Assembly (NCBI GenBank): GCA_014529385.2
Contig: CM043969.1
Coordinates: forward strand, 29,094,946 to 29,158,945
Direction of reading: 5' to 3'
Source: Adiantum capillus-veneris
Taxonomy: Eukaryota > Streptophyta > Polypodiopsida > Polypodiales > Pteridaceae
Length of the DNA: 64,000 nucleotides
This document shows, piece after piece, positions 10,740-22,468 of this stretch. Below the pieces are notes generated by a model that saw only the letters and a list, made by a program, of their open reading frames with translations, did not search any database and was not told the origin of the DNA. The stretch's first letter is position 1. Every line of letters begins with the position of its first letter. A program made the position numbers and the translations under genes.

Positions 10740-11990
10740 TGTAGTTACACATAAATTGTTCAATTTTTGGTTTCTCCTATTGCACTAATGCGGAGGCCAA
10801 AACAACCAAAAACACACAAATTAGCAATGAATGCCTTTCTACTATGCTTAGCCTCATAAGGAGTGACAAGCTTTGAAGCTTTGGTAGGACAACTATTTAT
10901 AGATAGGTGGCACACATGACAACCTTGAGTCAAAAACTATTTTGCATGGCTGGTCTCTCAAAAAATTTCTCTTCGCTACACCTTTTTGTTGAGGTGTACA
11001 AGGCATGCACATTGTTTTGGTCCATCTTGCGTTCAATGAGAAATGTATCTATTATTATTATAATTTTCTCCAACTTCAATTTACTAACTTGTTTTCAACT
11101 TCAATACATAGCATTCTCTTGTTTAGAGGTAGCAAATTATAGTGCTTTATAATTACAAGGATTGTAAACCCCATTTATATAGAGCTTAATTTGCAAAACC
11201 CTTTTTAATCCCAAGTTTCCTTGAAAGAAAACTAAAGTCTAGTCTTTGCATGTGGTTATGAGCCCACTTGTTTCTTTTAGATGTTAGAGAAGTTGCCTCA
11301 TACATTGCACAAACGGCACGTTGAGGTTCCAATGACCCTATTTAGGTCTTTTGGGTGCATTAACTTCTCCCTTTTTGTAAATTTCAAGTCTAATTAAAAA
11401 AACCTTTGTATAAATAAATATAATTTATCATCTCTTTAAAAGAGATCCTAATATAAATAGTACATTTTGAAACCATAAGCAGATATTATGTTTACATTTG
11501 TTAGTATGTTATTCAAATAGACATTCCTAGACCGAAGTAGCTTAAATTATGATTATGTAATGAACTTTATATATTTTTCAATATCTAAGCATACTACATG
11601 GTTACAAATACATACCTTAACAACATTTCTATACAATTCATCTTTGTTAGAATGTAAACACTAATTGAATGTATAGATCTTTCATTGTCTACAACAAAAC
11701 TCTCTCATGCTGCATTGACATAAGCATCAATTAGGGTAAACTCATACCCCAAGGTTGGTTGCAATGCATTTACCAAGGTTTTGAAGCTCAAACTCTAGCT
11801 CATCATTGATTCATTAATAAGCATATGAATGCTTGGAATATGCAATTTATGACAAACTCCAAATGATTCATTAGATCAAATAGTCTTCTTTCTTCTAGCA
11901 AGATAAGAGAGAATAATGCCAATTTTAGCATAGAAAGAGCACATGCTGAGCATGGGTGTAGAGAAGCAAGCAGGTACTTATTCCAGAAAG
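10740..11990. other. AT-rich non-coding DNA
   Basis: I see no gene, LTR or structured repeat here. Confidence 0.5.
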
Positions 11991-11999
11991 GGGAGCCTT

Positions 12000-12453
12000 C
12001 TCTTTTGATGTGAAATGCCTTCCACCTCTACCTCGTCCTCTACTACCTAAAGGTGTGTGTAGATTATACTCAACGGGTAAAATTAAAAATCAAGTACCCC
12101 CGTCTCCTCAATTTCCACGACCACCTTGTTGAACACCAAATTTAGTGCCTCATCCTCCTTGGTAGTCACGCCCAACACTACCACCCGAAGGTGGACCACT
12201 AACCTTCTCCACTACCATACAGTGGCCATTTAGTTCTATTGCATGATATTCAATCACTATGGACCAAGAGACTATTTGTCTTCAAAATCTACGTAGACAA
12301 ACCTACAAGCATGACCGAAAGATATTTGCCATGCTTGTCACCCTCACACTATTAATCAAGACTAAGAGTTGTACTCACCCCTTGTCTGCCCTTGATTCCC
12401 TATCAGTTGGAATTGTTATCTTGAGGATGTCACAACACCTTAAAAAACTCAAT
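12000..12453 (-). pseudogene. Nucleolin-like RRM plus RGG gene fragment with introns
   Basis: Reading the minus strand, 12453-12379 encodes ILKITIPTDRESRADKG, the middle of an RNA-recognition motif. A 76-bp intron (12378-12303, GTGAGT to TTGTAG) joins it to 12302, which continues with the RNP1 motif GFVYVDFEDK. Later come IELNGHCMVVEKV (last strand of the RRM) and a Gly/Arg-rich stretch. A second intron seems to end at TTTAG (12047), before a final GRGRGGRHF exon. This exon order resembles the last RRM and GAR tail of nucleolin-like proteins. Stops directly after EDK and in the GAR tail show decay. Retained introns mean it is a DNA-level fragment, not a processed copy. Upstream RRMs were not found. 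Confidence 0.5.
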
Positions 12454-12459
12454 CAATGA

Positions 12460-13434
12460 GCTGTGTATGCGCACTCACAAGAGAAAGTCGAAAGGCACCT
12501 CTTTATGTAAATCTGTATGTGTTACAAAATAAGGGTGGAGAGCAACTAAAGATTCAAAAGGCTTTCCAAGTGATTATGTAAATTTAAATCTATTTATCCC
12601 GTGCACTGAAAAAGCCATAAACTCAAATAGTACATCCTCCCCAAAGGAACATTGAAAATCCTTTCAAATTTACAAGAAAGTGAACTACTCAATTCTCAAC
12701 ATTTTAGTTAGTCCATTTAGGAGCAGTGATTGTGCACAATATCATCCTTTTGAAATTTTTCAACCCCTCTTACAATTGCAACATAGTGAATCCCTCTTCT
12801 CCACTGTGTTAAAAACAAAGCATTAGATGTGTTTGTGGAGATAGTAGGCACTACAATCAATAATCAGAAGCATCAAGGATATTTTCCTCCTAATTATGGA
12901 AAATTCCAAATCTAGAAAGTAAGGCCATCTCTATAATGACTCGTTTTACAAAGCAATATTAATAACCTTCAAGTACACAAGATCCATGATCTCCCACAAA
13001 CAATGATGTGCATAGTATTGATGCAAATTTTGATGGATGGTTCCAAGAGTAATGAAGAGAAACCTCGTGAGAAACATTTTCAACAAGAAAGAAAATTTTG
13101 ATCATGTACACTTACTAGATACAAACATACAACACCCTCAAAACTACAAAGGCAATGCCCTCGTTTACTCTTTCTACGCCTTCTATTGGCCCCATCAGGA
13201 ATTGCATAGAAAATGCTCAATTTAACTATTAGATAAGCATTTCTAACCTGAAAAAATACATGGGAAATGCACAAGTAACAATTTTCACTTGTGAGAAGCT
13301 ACAAGCACAACACAAGAAAGAGATGCACACCTTTTGGTGTTTCGCATAATTAAACATTTGCTAATCTCATTAATGTCTACTCACAAGATTCAAAAGTACT
13401 AAATTGATGCTACTTATAGTCAATAGTAAAGGAT
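12460..13434. other. Unassigned non-coding DNA
   Basis: No supported gene. It may contain decayed upstream parts of the nucleolin-like fragment, but I could not recognise any. Confidence 0.4.
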
Positions 13435-13887
13435 CTACCTTATAATATCCTCATCAAGTGCAATTTCAAATGGAGAACATGTGCTACCTGATACATCCAT
13501 GCAAAAAGAGCACCCAAGTAGTACACTCTTCATTTTCACATGTGTGAGCTCTCTACTATATATTGAGCTAGACCTTGACTTGTGTGCAGCTGCATTGCTT
13601 GTGGGAACTGCTTTACGTACCGTGTAGCTTTTAAGGATTGTCGTAAGGTTAGCTCTTTCAAGTTGATTGAGTGAGCTGTCAATTTGTATTTGCAGTAAGT
13701 CATCTGGGGATTGTGATGTTTTTTTTTGCTTCATAACACTCATCTGTTCAAAAGAACTCAAGGCCTTTTTTGGGGTTACTTGCTTAACACTCTGTTTTAT
13801 ATTTTGTCTTAAAGCAAAGTAAAGGTCCATAGTTAGATGCCTTAAAGCACCTTGCATGTGGAGAGACGCAGCAAGTAAAAAGCACAT
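13435..13887 (-). other. Unrecognised 150-codon open frame
   Basis: The longest open frame in this intergenic stretch. The predicted product is Ser/Lys/Gln-rich, with a hydrophobic start and no motif that I recognise. Length alone does not prove coding. It lies upstream, in transcription sense, of the nucleolin-like fragment and could be part of the same decayed locus or chance. Confidence 0.2.
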
Positions 13888-15332
13888 TCACGTTTGTCTT
13901 CTTTTGAAAAGACAAAGAATGAAATTTTGAAGAAAAACCATTTCGTTGTGGGATAACTAAGTGCATTTAAAGTTACTAAATCATGTAGACAAAGATGGAA
14001 ATTTTGAATCAGGCACACAATACCCTAGACTGTATTGATAATGCTCTCAAAAAAATCAGCTTTACAAACGATGCAAACCAACATAAAACTTAGATGGAAG
14101 TAAAAACAGAGGTATACCAAAAATGATGTCCATAAGGCAAGTAGAGATAGGCTTTGATGAGTTAGGAGGGGGTGCCAACAGTGCAAACCCGCTTGTAGGT
14201 TGTTGCTACAAATAATTTTGATGCCACAATGCGCATCTGATAAGAACTCAAAGTTTCACATCTTCATCTTTGGTAGAAATAAGAGATAAAGAGAGACAAG
14301 ATTTGAACAAGGATCATCACACTTGAGGAAAATTACAACATCCCCACCAACATGCTTTTTTTGACTCGTAAAGACACTCCACCCAATGGTAAGGCTCAAG
14401 GTAAAGTATGATCACACCCAATGACTCCATTGCATCCATATAATATAAGATGCCCTAGAAACCCTACCTCTATCGATGTGGTGGAAGTGCTACTTCACTC
14501 AGATCAATAGCTACAAGCTCTTGAGTGGGGGGGAGCTTAGTCATGTCATGTGAATGGTAATTAAGTTCCCTTTAGATGGATGATTATTAATCCACAACAC
14601 ACCAAGTGCAAGGAAAATAAAGGTTCTATACTCGCTATCAACCAGCCTCTCTTATTCACAAAGACTGAAAAAAACAAGGAAATGTTTCTCAAGCTCGGTG
14701 GGTTCCATCAGACACATGAGCCAGAGACTAGTCAAGATGTCACTTGAAGACCAAGTCATAAAGGTCAACTTGGTAAGATGTTATTTGATTGTTTACCAAT
14801 CATTTCACCAACGCAATGAGAGAAAAAAAAAACCCCTCTAAAGAGAATCATAGGAAGTTGTGAAGCCGGACGGCTCTATTGTAGCTTGCATGTTTCCTTG
14901 GAACAAAGAAACCTCCATGACTGCTTGTGTCAGAAGGGTCTTGTAGAACATGTGAACAGTGGGCTTGTTGGTAGAGGCATTGCTGGAAGCAGGTGATGGT
15001 AGCTCCTCTCCTACCATTGCAACATGCAAATCACTTCCTTGACTCACCAAAAGAAAACTTAAGATCAACCTCGTAGTGCAGTAAGAGTCGGGCGCCTTTG
15101 TAAAATCCCATAAAGGCTCAATCAAAAACATTGAGAGAAACTTTTTCTTCCAACTTTTGTGTGCAAGACTTCTTGATGTCAGATGAAGCCAATAGGTCTA
15201 CTCAATTTCAAAAAAAATAAAAAATAATTTATTAACGAAGGTGATTCACAATTTATGGCATTAAATCTTGGAAGAGATTTGAAGGGTTTGATAAAATATT
15301 GAATGTCATTTGTTTGCTATGTAGAGTAGCTT

Positions 15333-15390
<58 letters not shown>

Positions 15391-15990
15391 AAGTCACCCA
15401 CATTTGTCCAGTCCCCGTCAAAGCTATCAATATAGGAGCAAAGACAAAGCCTTCCCATTTACAAGCTCAACTTCATGGCACAAGAGTGGAACTAGGATGT
15501 GTCATCTATGGAAGTCACAAGAATTTCACATGGTTCACTTCAGAGAGTAGATCTAGATGGTTCACTTCCCATATGGCTTACAAATGTCAAATTCTTTTGA
15601 ACACCAAGGAAACACTGATGCAATGCTCATTTTTTCCCTCGCCATTTCCTTGAGAGGCTCGCACATATCTAAGCCCATAGTCTCTCTTAAGTATGAGAGG
15701 GAAACCCTAGTATATAAGAGCAAGATTAAACCATGCTCCTTGTCATCATGTCCAAAATACTCCAAGATAATGAACTTTGAAACATTTTGTTCATTATCTT
15801 GCCAACAACAATAGATTGGTGCACTCATCCATAGTGTTTTAGATATCTTTGATTGGTTTCTTGCCAAATGCATGTGCCTTGAACTCCAACCCACGAGTTC
15901 AAACGCCGATAACTTGAACTCCAACACAAGGGTTCAAATTAATTATAAGAAGCACCTCACAAGCCTCTCTCTGGCTGAAGCTAGTGGTGG
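13888..15990. other. Unassigned non-coding DNA
   Basis: No recognisable gene or LTR. Contains a long TC microsatellite (15339-15387). Confidence 0.4.
15339..15387 (+). repeat. (TC)n microsatellite
   Basis: About 24 uninterrupted TC units. Confidence 0.95.
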
Positions 15991-15999
15991 CAACGACTC

Positions 16000-16490
16000 C
16001 ATGTGACTAGAAGGTGGGATCCTTGCCAGTGTAGTCTCCACCACATAAGCAGTCTCTTTGTTGTCCTTCCTCGAGTCACTACTGCTTTCCTTATGATGCT
16101 TGCCTTTGCCTTCGTCATTTGTAGAACCTATGTCTTTGCCTTCGGATCATTTGCAATCTTTAGACAAATGACCACACTTTCCACAATTGTAACAACAACT
16201 CTTGGTTTCTTTTTGGAATTTGGAGTAGCAAGTGCCTCCACACCTTTGTCACATATCTAAATTTTGCCTTGAGAACATGGCTTCCTCCTCAATGCGAAAA
16301 GAGCTTAGATCATCAAATTCCAGCTTTTCCTTACGTGATTTGTAGCCTACTCTTATTGATTAACATTGAACACCATCCACAATGTCCATGCACCAATCAG
16401 CTCATGTTAACCAACTTAATATACTCTTAGTGTTCTTGCTTGATTTGTTCACAAAGTTAGAGTAGTATACCAAGTATTATTCAGAGTGAG
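16000..16490 (-). pseudogene. Copia-like gag remnant with CCHC knuckle
   Basis: On the minus strand a perfect CX2CX4HX4C zinc knuckle (CYNCGKCGHLSKDC) lies at about 16148-16190. Before it, degenerate frames with stops contain LEFDDLSSFRIEEEAMFSR, like the end of a Copia-type gag. After it comes a Ser/Lys/Asp-rich tail. Frame changes and stops show it is inactive. No pol is present nearby. Confidence 0.5.
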
Positions 16491-16499
16491 AGGTTATAA

Positions 16500-17152
16500 C
16501 ATGCTAGTTGAGACTCACAACAGGAAGATAGGGAGGAGCTACGTTTTAATGGAGTGTTATTAGCTACTTACAGTAACGAAGGTACCAGCACTGTGTTAAT
16601 GTGAGGTACGCCATTTTCCGCCATGGCCGAATGAAAGGAAGGCGCAATTCTACTTGGTCATCTCCATTTTTCGCTCTTCTATTTCCTTCTACGTGCACAA
16701 TTCCTGGACCTAACCATGCGATCTTTTGCTCCGTAATTTGCTTCGCCCAATATCGTTGCTGCTCTAATTTGCGGTCGGAGTTCCTGCAGAGCTCAGCCAT
16801 AAACAGAAAGCTTTTTTTAAAGGCGCAATGCAAATTCGCCAGGTCTATGCAATTTCTGCAATAATTCTGGTGTGTAGCCATGGCCAATTGTAACCTGGAA
16901 ATTGATCATTATTGCAGGAAAGAAGCATAATTGACGGTAATCAAAGCATCTGAGCGACGATTCGTCTCGAATAAGCCCTTGTCTGCGCCATGCTCAGCTG
17001 CATTTTCACTAACATTCCACGGCGGAGCTTTCATAAATTCACGTAATTAAAGGGATGTGTATGCGATATGCCGTTGAGAAAATGGCGATATCTTTCCTAA
17101 TGGCCCATATTTTCACAGGTTCGACTAACGTTTAGCTATCTGCTGCATCCCG
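16500..17152 (+). promoter_or_regulatory. Upstream region and 5' UTR of the ATX-like gene
   Basis: This 650-bp stretch directly precedes the ATX-like start codon. A good splice acceptor (TTTTCACAG, ending 17118) suggests that the 5' UTR is itself spliced. An in-frame TAA at 17126-17128 shows that the coding frame cannot extend upstream without a further exon. Several upstream ATGs exist. No certain TATA box was picked. Confidence 0.4.
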
Positions 17153-19150
17153 ATGGACAAGCCTTCCATTGAAGGCATGTCTCTTCAGAGTGGAAGCGAT
17201 TGCCTTAAGAAGGTGAAGGAAGAGGCACAAGAATCATTCTTGAAAATTGCACCACCCGAGGGCTCCCATTTCATAGGAAATGATGATAAACGTGATGTAA
17301 ACTTGTTGTCAGCTGCACCAGATGCTAAAGCCAACGTTCGGGAAGCCATAAATTGCTGTAATGCTCCTGCCAAGGATGCACAGAAGCAGCAATTTGAGGA
17401 TAGACTGGAGATGGAGTTCAAGGAGTCAAGTATTCTGGCCAGACGAAAACGTGTCGAAGCTCATTTTGCAGAAAGGCCAATTGTCGCTGTTGGTTTCACT
17501 CCACGAGAGCACAAAAACATTAGTCCAATTCTTCTGAAGACTCTAGATCCCAAAATAGTGCTTGGGATGATTGTCGTGGAGAAATTGGAGACAGCTTCAC
17601 ATATGTACAGGGTCGAGGCACCCCGCTTGAAGAGACCCAGGCTCACAGAAGCCATTCCCATGACCACAGTCAGAATTCAAACATGCCATCCGTCCAGCAT
17701 TCCATCAGCTGGTGATACTGATGTGTTGGGAAAAGACAATTCTGTGTATTTGTCAGTAACCACAAGTAAATTGCAAGGTGGTATTGGCCGAATTGTCCCT
17801 GTACAAGCAAGTGCTCTATATGAAAGGGAGAAAAAACATCTCAGCAAATCTATAGCCGTCATGCAGAGTTCATTGCAGAAGCCTACTGGGTTCACCACAG
17901 CCTTTGATAAAGAATTACCAAGTTTGAGAGGGAGAGATTCTTTCAGGAGTAAGCTAAAACCAGCTCCAAAAGGAAAAGCATTTTCAGATAGCAGGCTGCA
18001 ATTACCTGTGGTGAACGGACAGAGGATAGATGACCAGCTGAAAAGCCCTGAAGCAGACACAGTGCCTCGTCAAGCTAGAGCTGCCAAGTTGTGGAAGGAC
18101 TCAAGGAAACTTAATACCAGGAAGCTGAACTCATCACACAGTTTGAAGGCAGTTTCATCACTTGACTTGCTTGTGCAAGCAGCTTCAGGAATGGAAACTC
18201 ACCATTCAGTGAACTCAAGCATGGCATGCCCAAAGCAGAGTGATGCTACAAATATTCTTTCAAGCAATAGGACATCTTCAGGAAGTGCTGGAATTGTGGA
18301 AAAGGTTGGGACGATCATGAAAGGCAAACGGGAGAAGTGCATTGATGATGGGCTGTGTGAGGAAGAAGAGCTTTTGCAGAAACCATCTTCAAAGGCATCT
18401 GGTAGTGGATTGGTGAAAAAGGCCAAAGAGAATTACCCATGTTTGCCAGGCCCCCAGCCGCATGTAGATAAGAATGCAGTGGGGCCTATTATCTATACTA
18501 GACGTGGACGAGCACATTCCTTACCTACCAGATTCCGAGACTCAGTCCTAGGATCTTGGAAGAAAGGTAAGAAGAGGGGTTTGGAGGGCCAAAGCAATTC
18601 AAGGAGCTCAGTTCCAGTGGTGAGTCAGTTGGAGGAAGAATCAACATTATGTGAGCCACTCAAGAAAGAGGCAAGGCTTGAGGAAAGTGAGACAGTTGCT
18701 TCTTCCAGAACCAGAAAACCAGCTAGACCGACAGTAACAAAAGGTGAAAATTTTCTCGAGCCAGCAGCAACAGTTCAGAGCGAGAGTGTTCTGCAGCTTG
18801 GAGGGCCAAGTGAAACAGCACAATTGTCTAATAAGGCACGCACTGTTTCTCCCAGCTGTGGGCCTTCAGTTGGCAGCTCATCCCCTGCCATCGTGGAGCC
18901 AACTGAGGAGAGCTGCCTGGGTCCACACGGTGTCAAGAAAGATGCAGCACTATCTGGCTTGCACCCATTGGAAGACTTTTATGTTGGAGATATTGTGTGG
19001 GCAAGGTCAGGCAAAAGGAAGGACCCTGCATGGCCCGCTAAAGTCATCGATCCTGTAAGAGAAGCACCTGAATTGGTTCTGAAGGCTTGTGTTCCTGGTC
19101 GTCTGTGTGTAATGTTTTATGGAACTTCAGCAGCCAAAGGGAGGCATCGG
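17153..19150 (+). CDS. ATX3/4/5-like: ATX-like exon 1: long N-terminal region and start of PWWP domain
   Basis: 666 codons from ATG 17153, the first Met after an in-frame TAA at 17126. Residues 1-600 are mostly low-complexity and Ser/Lys-rich, much longer than I recall for flowering-plant relatives. A conserved-looking block, SLPTRFRDSVLGSWKK (about residues 454-469), resembles the LPSRF-DSV-W motif of ATX3-5. The PWWP domain begins at DFYVGDIVWARSG (about 607) and contains DPAWPAKVIDP (about 624), which reads chromatin or DNA. Donor GTAATG at 19151 leaves phase 0; without splicing the frame would run to a stop at 19288 and lose the end of the PWWP. Confidence 0.85.
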
Positions 19151-19244
19151 GTAATGTCTCTAGAAGTCCGTGTTTTCTGGCTGGTAGGAATTGACTATGT
19201 TTCAATAATTCAACCGTGTACTTTTTTCTGGCTACGTGCATCAG

Positions 19245-19300
19245 GACTATGCTTGGGTACGTCAAGGCATGATCTTTCCTTTCCTTGATTACCTCCACAA
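19245..19300 (+). CDS. ATX3/4/5-like: ATX-like exon 2: end of PWWP domain
   Basis: A 56-bp exon after acceptor GCATCAG (ends 19244), encoding DYAWVRQGMIFPFLDYLH and two bases of the next codon. This is the conserved C-terminal helix region of the ATX3-5 PWWP. Donor GTAAGC at 19301 opens the giant intron. Confidence 0.85.
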
Positions 19301-19429
19301 GTAAGCACTTGCATGATGACTAGCGGAATTTTTTATGCTTAAGCTTGCTTTTTTTTGTAAAAGTATTTTCATGCCAATGTTATCTATGCTGTTGAACTTT
19401 CTTTTTATTCATGGCATTATAAACATAAA

Positions 19430-19925
19430 TGCATCTAAATGTCGTTGCATACCCTCTGGTGAGTCTGCTATCGACACAATATCATCAGCATAAAGCAACA
19501 ATGGAATCCATGCCCCTGCCAGCTGGGCACCTCTTTCACCCTCTCTGTCAATATAATAAGAAACCTCATCTACATACATACCAAATAGAGTGTGGGACAA
19601 TGGACAGCCTTGTTTTACTGTAATGGTGAAGTGCACTAAATCAGATATCCCCTCTGGAGTGCGTGCATGTCCCATCACTGATTTGTATAGAGCCATGATC
19701 CCCCAAATCAACTCATTGGGCACTGCCATCTCCTGTAGTCTGCACATCAATCTGGCTCTGGGCAGCATGTCAAATGCTTTTCGGATATCCACAAAGCTAT
19801 AATAAATCCGTCTCCCATGTGCCCTCCCCTCCTCGATTATGGCTCTGAGTGTCAGAATGTGGTCGAGTGGAGAAGCCTCTCCTGAAACCGGCCTGTCCCG
19901 CTACCCGTACACCCTCACTCTCTGC
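19430..19925 (-). pseudogene. RTE-like LINE-1, RT palm fragment
   Basis: Minus-strand RT with KAFDMLPRARLM, GCPLSHTLFGMYVDEVS and catalytic YADD (LLLYADDIVSI). Homology to the other copies in the window stops at about 19430, directly after the HLDA block, so the 3' part is missing. The copy continues at 20143 beyond a MITE. The motif style (VKQGCPLSPTLFG, YADDIVL) suggests the RTE clade; that is inference. Confidence 0.75.
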
Positions 19926-20142
19926 CAGTGTTCGGGAAAAATCATTTTTCCAAGCATACAAAATTCCTTTCCTTGAATTTTCCAAGAGGAAATTTTAGAA
20001 AATTAGTTTATTTTTTCAGGTTTTTACACTATTTTTCTCTTTTTTGGGGCGGAATTTCTCCTTTTCCCCTTGCCCTCAACCGGCATTTTGGAAATTCAAA
20101 AGGGCACGATATTAAGCTGAGACACATTTTTCCCGAACACTG
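19926..20142. mobile_element. hAT-type MITE, 217 bp
   Basis: Terminal inverted repeats of 17 bp (CAGTGTTCGGGAAAAAT) are flanked by an exact 8-bp target duplication, CTCTCTGC (19918-19925 and 20143-20150). The 8-bp duplication and the CAGTG ends fit the hAT superfamily. There is no coding capacity, so it needs a transposase from elsewhere. Removing it and one duplication restores LINE homology across the site, which confirms insertion into the LINE. Confidence 0.92.
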
Positions 20143-20415
20143 CTCTCTGCCTATCTGCTCAACTATTGCTCAAGGATAGATGCATACAACCGTGCCAATG
20201 TGTGTCCAATCATAATAGTATGATAGTTTCCAGGCTCCGTAGGATCACTTGCCTTGAAGATAGGCACAATAATAGATAGTCCCCAAGTCTCAGGTAGACC
20301 CTCACACATGACACAATTGAACAGGACTGCAAGAACCTCTGCCAACATATCCCTAGCATGTATAAAGTGCTGTGCTACAAGGCCATCATAATCATATGCC
20401 CTCCCGGTCTTCATC
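20143..20415 (-). pseudogene. RTE-like LINE-1, RT fingers fragment
   Basis: Minus strand: EGLPETWGLSIIVPIFKASD and IGHTLARLYASILEQ, the N-terminal RT region. It joins the MITE at one end and the chromovirus target site at 20411-20415 at the other, and resumes at 29128. Confidence 0.75.
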
Positions 20416-21895
20416 TGAAACCGGCTTGTTCAATCCAAAAAGGGCGGTAGACTTTACTTTAAACCTTGATTTAGCTTTCACCCATTTAGTTTGTCGTCCA
20501 CTTTACCTGTACTTTCAAGACACAACAAAGGGGAGAGGGATACAGGCTGCTAGATTGCACCTGTATGAGTAGACCGACACCAGATTGGCCCCTAACTTAG
20601 GCGCCTCTTTCGGTATTTCTTTATTGTTCAAAAGAGGGAATAAACGTTCTGGATCCCTACAAGCTGCCCCGCACAAACTTGGCTGAATTTCCACTGTTCC
20701 GGCCTGATTTCGGTAGCATAACTGTACTAGGACACTTCACAGTCAGTATTCCCACGCATTGAATGACTTTCCCGACGCATACGGGCACTTTGCAAAACCT
20801 GGCGAGAATCTGCAGCACGCTGAATTCTCTGTTTTCAGCCCCGAAAATGCGCCAGATCATCTGTACAGCGGTCCCCTTGCGTCCCCGAACCTCCTGGGGG
20901 TATTAGGGTCCGTTTAGGGCCAAAACCCTAAACCTGCAAAAAATACACAGCAGGCTGTAATTTACTGTTTCGGGCTCCGTTTCGCGTGCAGGTCGCATCC
21001 GTAGCAAGTCCTCGAGCTCCCGCACCTGTAGGGCTACTTGCTCTTTGAATCGGACGAGATTTCTGGCGTGAAACCTCTCCGAATTCACCTGTACCTGCGG
21101 GGGAATTAGCCGCTAGCTAATCCGGTACCTGTGCAAGAGGCTCTTGCCTCGGCAATCGTGCATGAACCCACACAACTGTACATTGGTCAAATGAAGAGCC
21201 CACTAGTGGGGCATAACATACTGCCAAAGGGGAGAGAGAGGGCAGTGCGTAGCGTGCAGGGCATCACTCCTGGCACCGCACTGTACATAGGAGAGAAAGC
21301 AAGCACTCCATAGCTCTTAACCTGTGACAAAATCTGAAAATGAGCCTCTCCCAGCTTAAAATTCAGCGCCACTTCCTTCTTGCATTGGAAACTGCACCAG
21401 AATGTGCCACTTGGCACATTTACAAGCATTTTCTCGTTTCGGGATTGCCGCCTAAAAATCTCCCAACCGGTTGCCCAGCTGACTTCACGGCAGAGTAAGA
21501 AAATGTTCCCCTTGTCATTCCGGAGGTAATGACGCCAACACATTTTCAGGTCCCAAAATAGCAGTTCCCTAAATTTTAGGAGATGCTGCCATTGTATCTT
21601 TCTAGGTCATCCGACCCACTTTGTACACTGCGGCCACATCCAGAACTGAAATGTAGCCTCTGTAGCAAAGGATTCCTCTTTGGCTAGTCAATGACCCCAC
21701 TTGGCTAACCATAGTCTTTGTCCAACCTTAGTGCTCTCTTGCCCTGAGGCCTGGACTCCCTCTGGACAGTTCCACACTAGCTATGCAATGCAGGGCAGTT
21801 AGATTTTCTGAGGGGTGTTTCCAAAAAGTGAAAGTAAATAGATAATAAGAAAGAAATCAACAAAAAGGATAGATAGTAGTCACACACTGGTGACA
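20416..21895 (-). repeat. 3' LTR of chromovirus B
   Basis: TG...CA ends. The TGTCACC start on the minus strand directly follows the polypurine tract. Same length as its partner. Confidence 0.93.
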
Positions 21896-21897
21896 TA

Positions 21898-21908
21898 TCC
21901 CCCTCTTG
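21898..21908 (-). promoter_or_regulatory. Polypurine tract of chromovirus B
   Basis: CAAGAGGGGGA on the minus strand, immediately 5' of the 3' LTR. Confidence 0.8.
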
Positions 21909-22468
21909 AAATCTCAAACGTCCTCGTTTGCATCTATGTCGTTCATGCTCCTAGTCAACACTGATGTATTCAACACCTGTCGACACATGTACGATACATA
22001 CATGCTTATTGTCAACCCTGGTGTATTCAACACCTCGTCGACTCATGTATTGCCTGCGTGTGAACCCTGTCCCACTGACATAGTGGTAGCTTCGCACTCT
22101 GCCATTGCTTTGAGTCACTAACTTTCCAATGACAAAATGGTAGTTGCACATTTTGCCACTGTCTTATAGTACACGTTGGATCCCGTAACACTTTCGAGCA
22201 TACCCAAACCGACAGTTTAAGAATGCAGTTACACATGTACTCTTTAATAGAAGCAATTACTGTATCCTTGACAGACTGACAAGAAATACTCACTTCTATA
22301 GCACTAACCAAACTTTTGGACATTCCATAAGAGCAATTGCCAAACTGACAATCTGTACAGCTCTAACATTCATGTAACAGGTTTTTCATTTGAGCTCACT
22401 TTAAATACCATGTACATCATTTGTTTCAGAAGCCATTGTCACACTGACAATCCATGTAGCTCTGAAAC

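Noticed and set aside
16564-16887. Opposing open frames upstream of the ATX-like gene (107 and 87 codons)
   Set aside because: Antiparallel overlaps without recognisable motifs in a promoter or 5' UTR region. An upstream ORF is possible but unsupported.
19151-19288. Extension of ATX exon 1 to the stop at 19288
   Set aside because: Reading through loses the PWWP C-terminal helix, whereas splicing at 19150/19245 restores DYAWVRQGMIFPF in frame.
20657-21543. Several open frames in both LTRs of chromovirus B (also at 27889-28604)
   Set aside because: They lie wholly within the LTRs, occur in both copies and have no protein features. They are chance frames.
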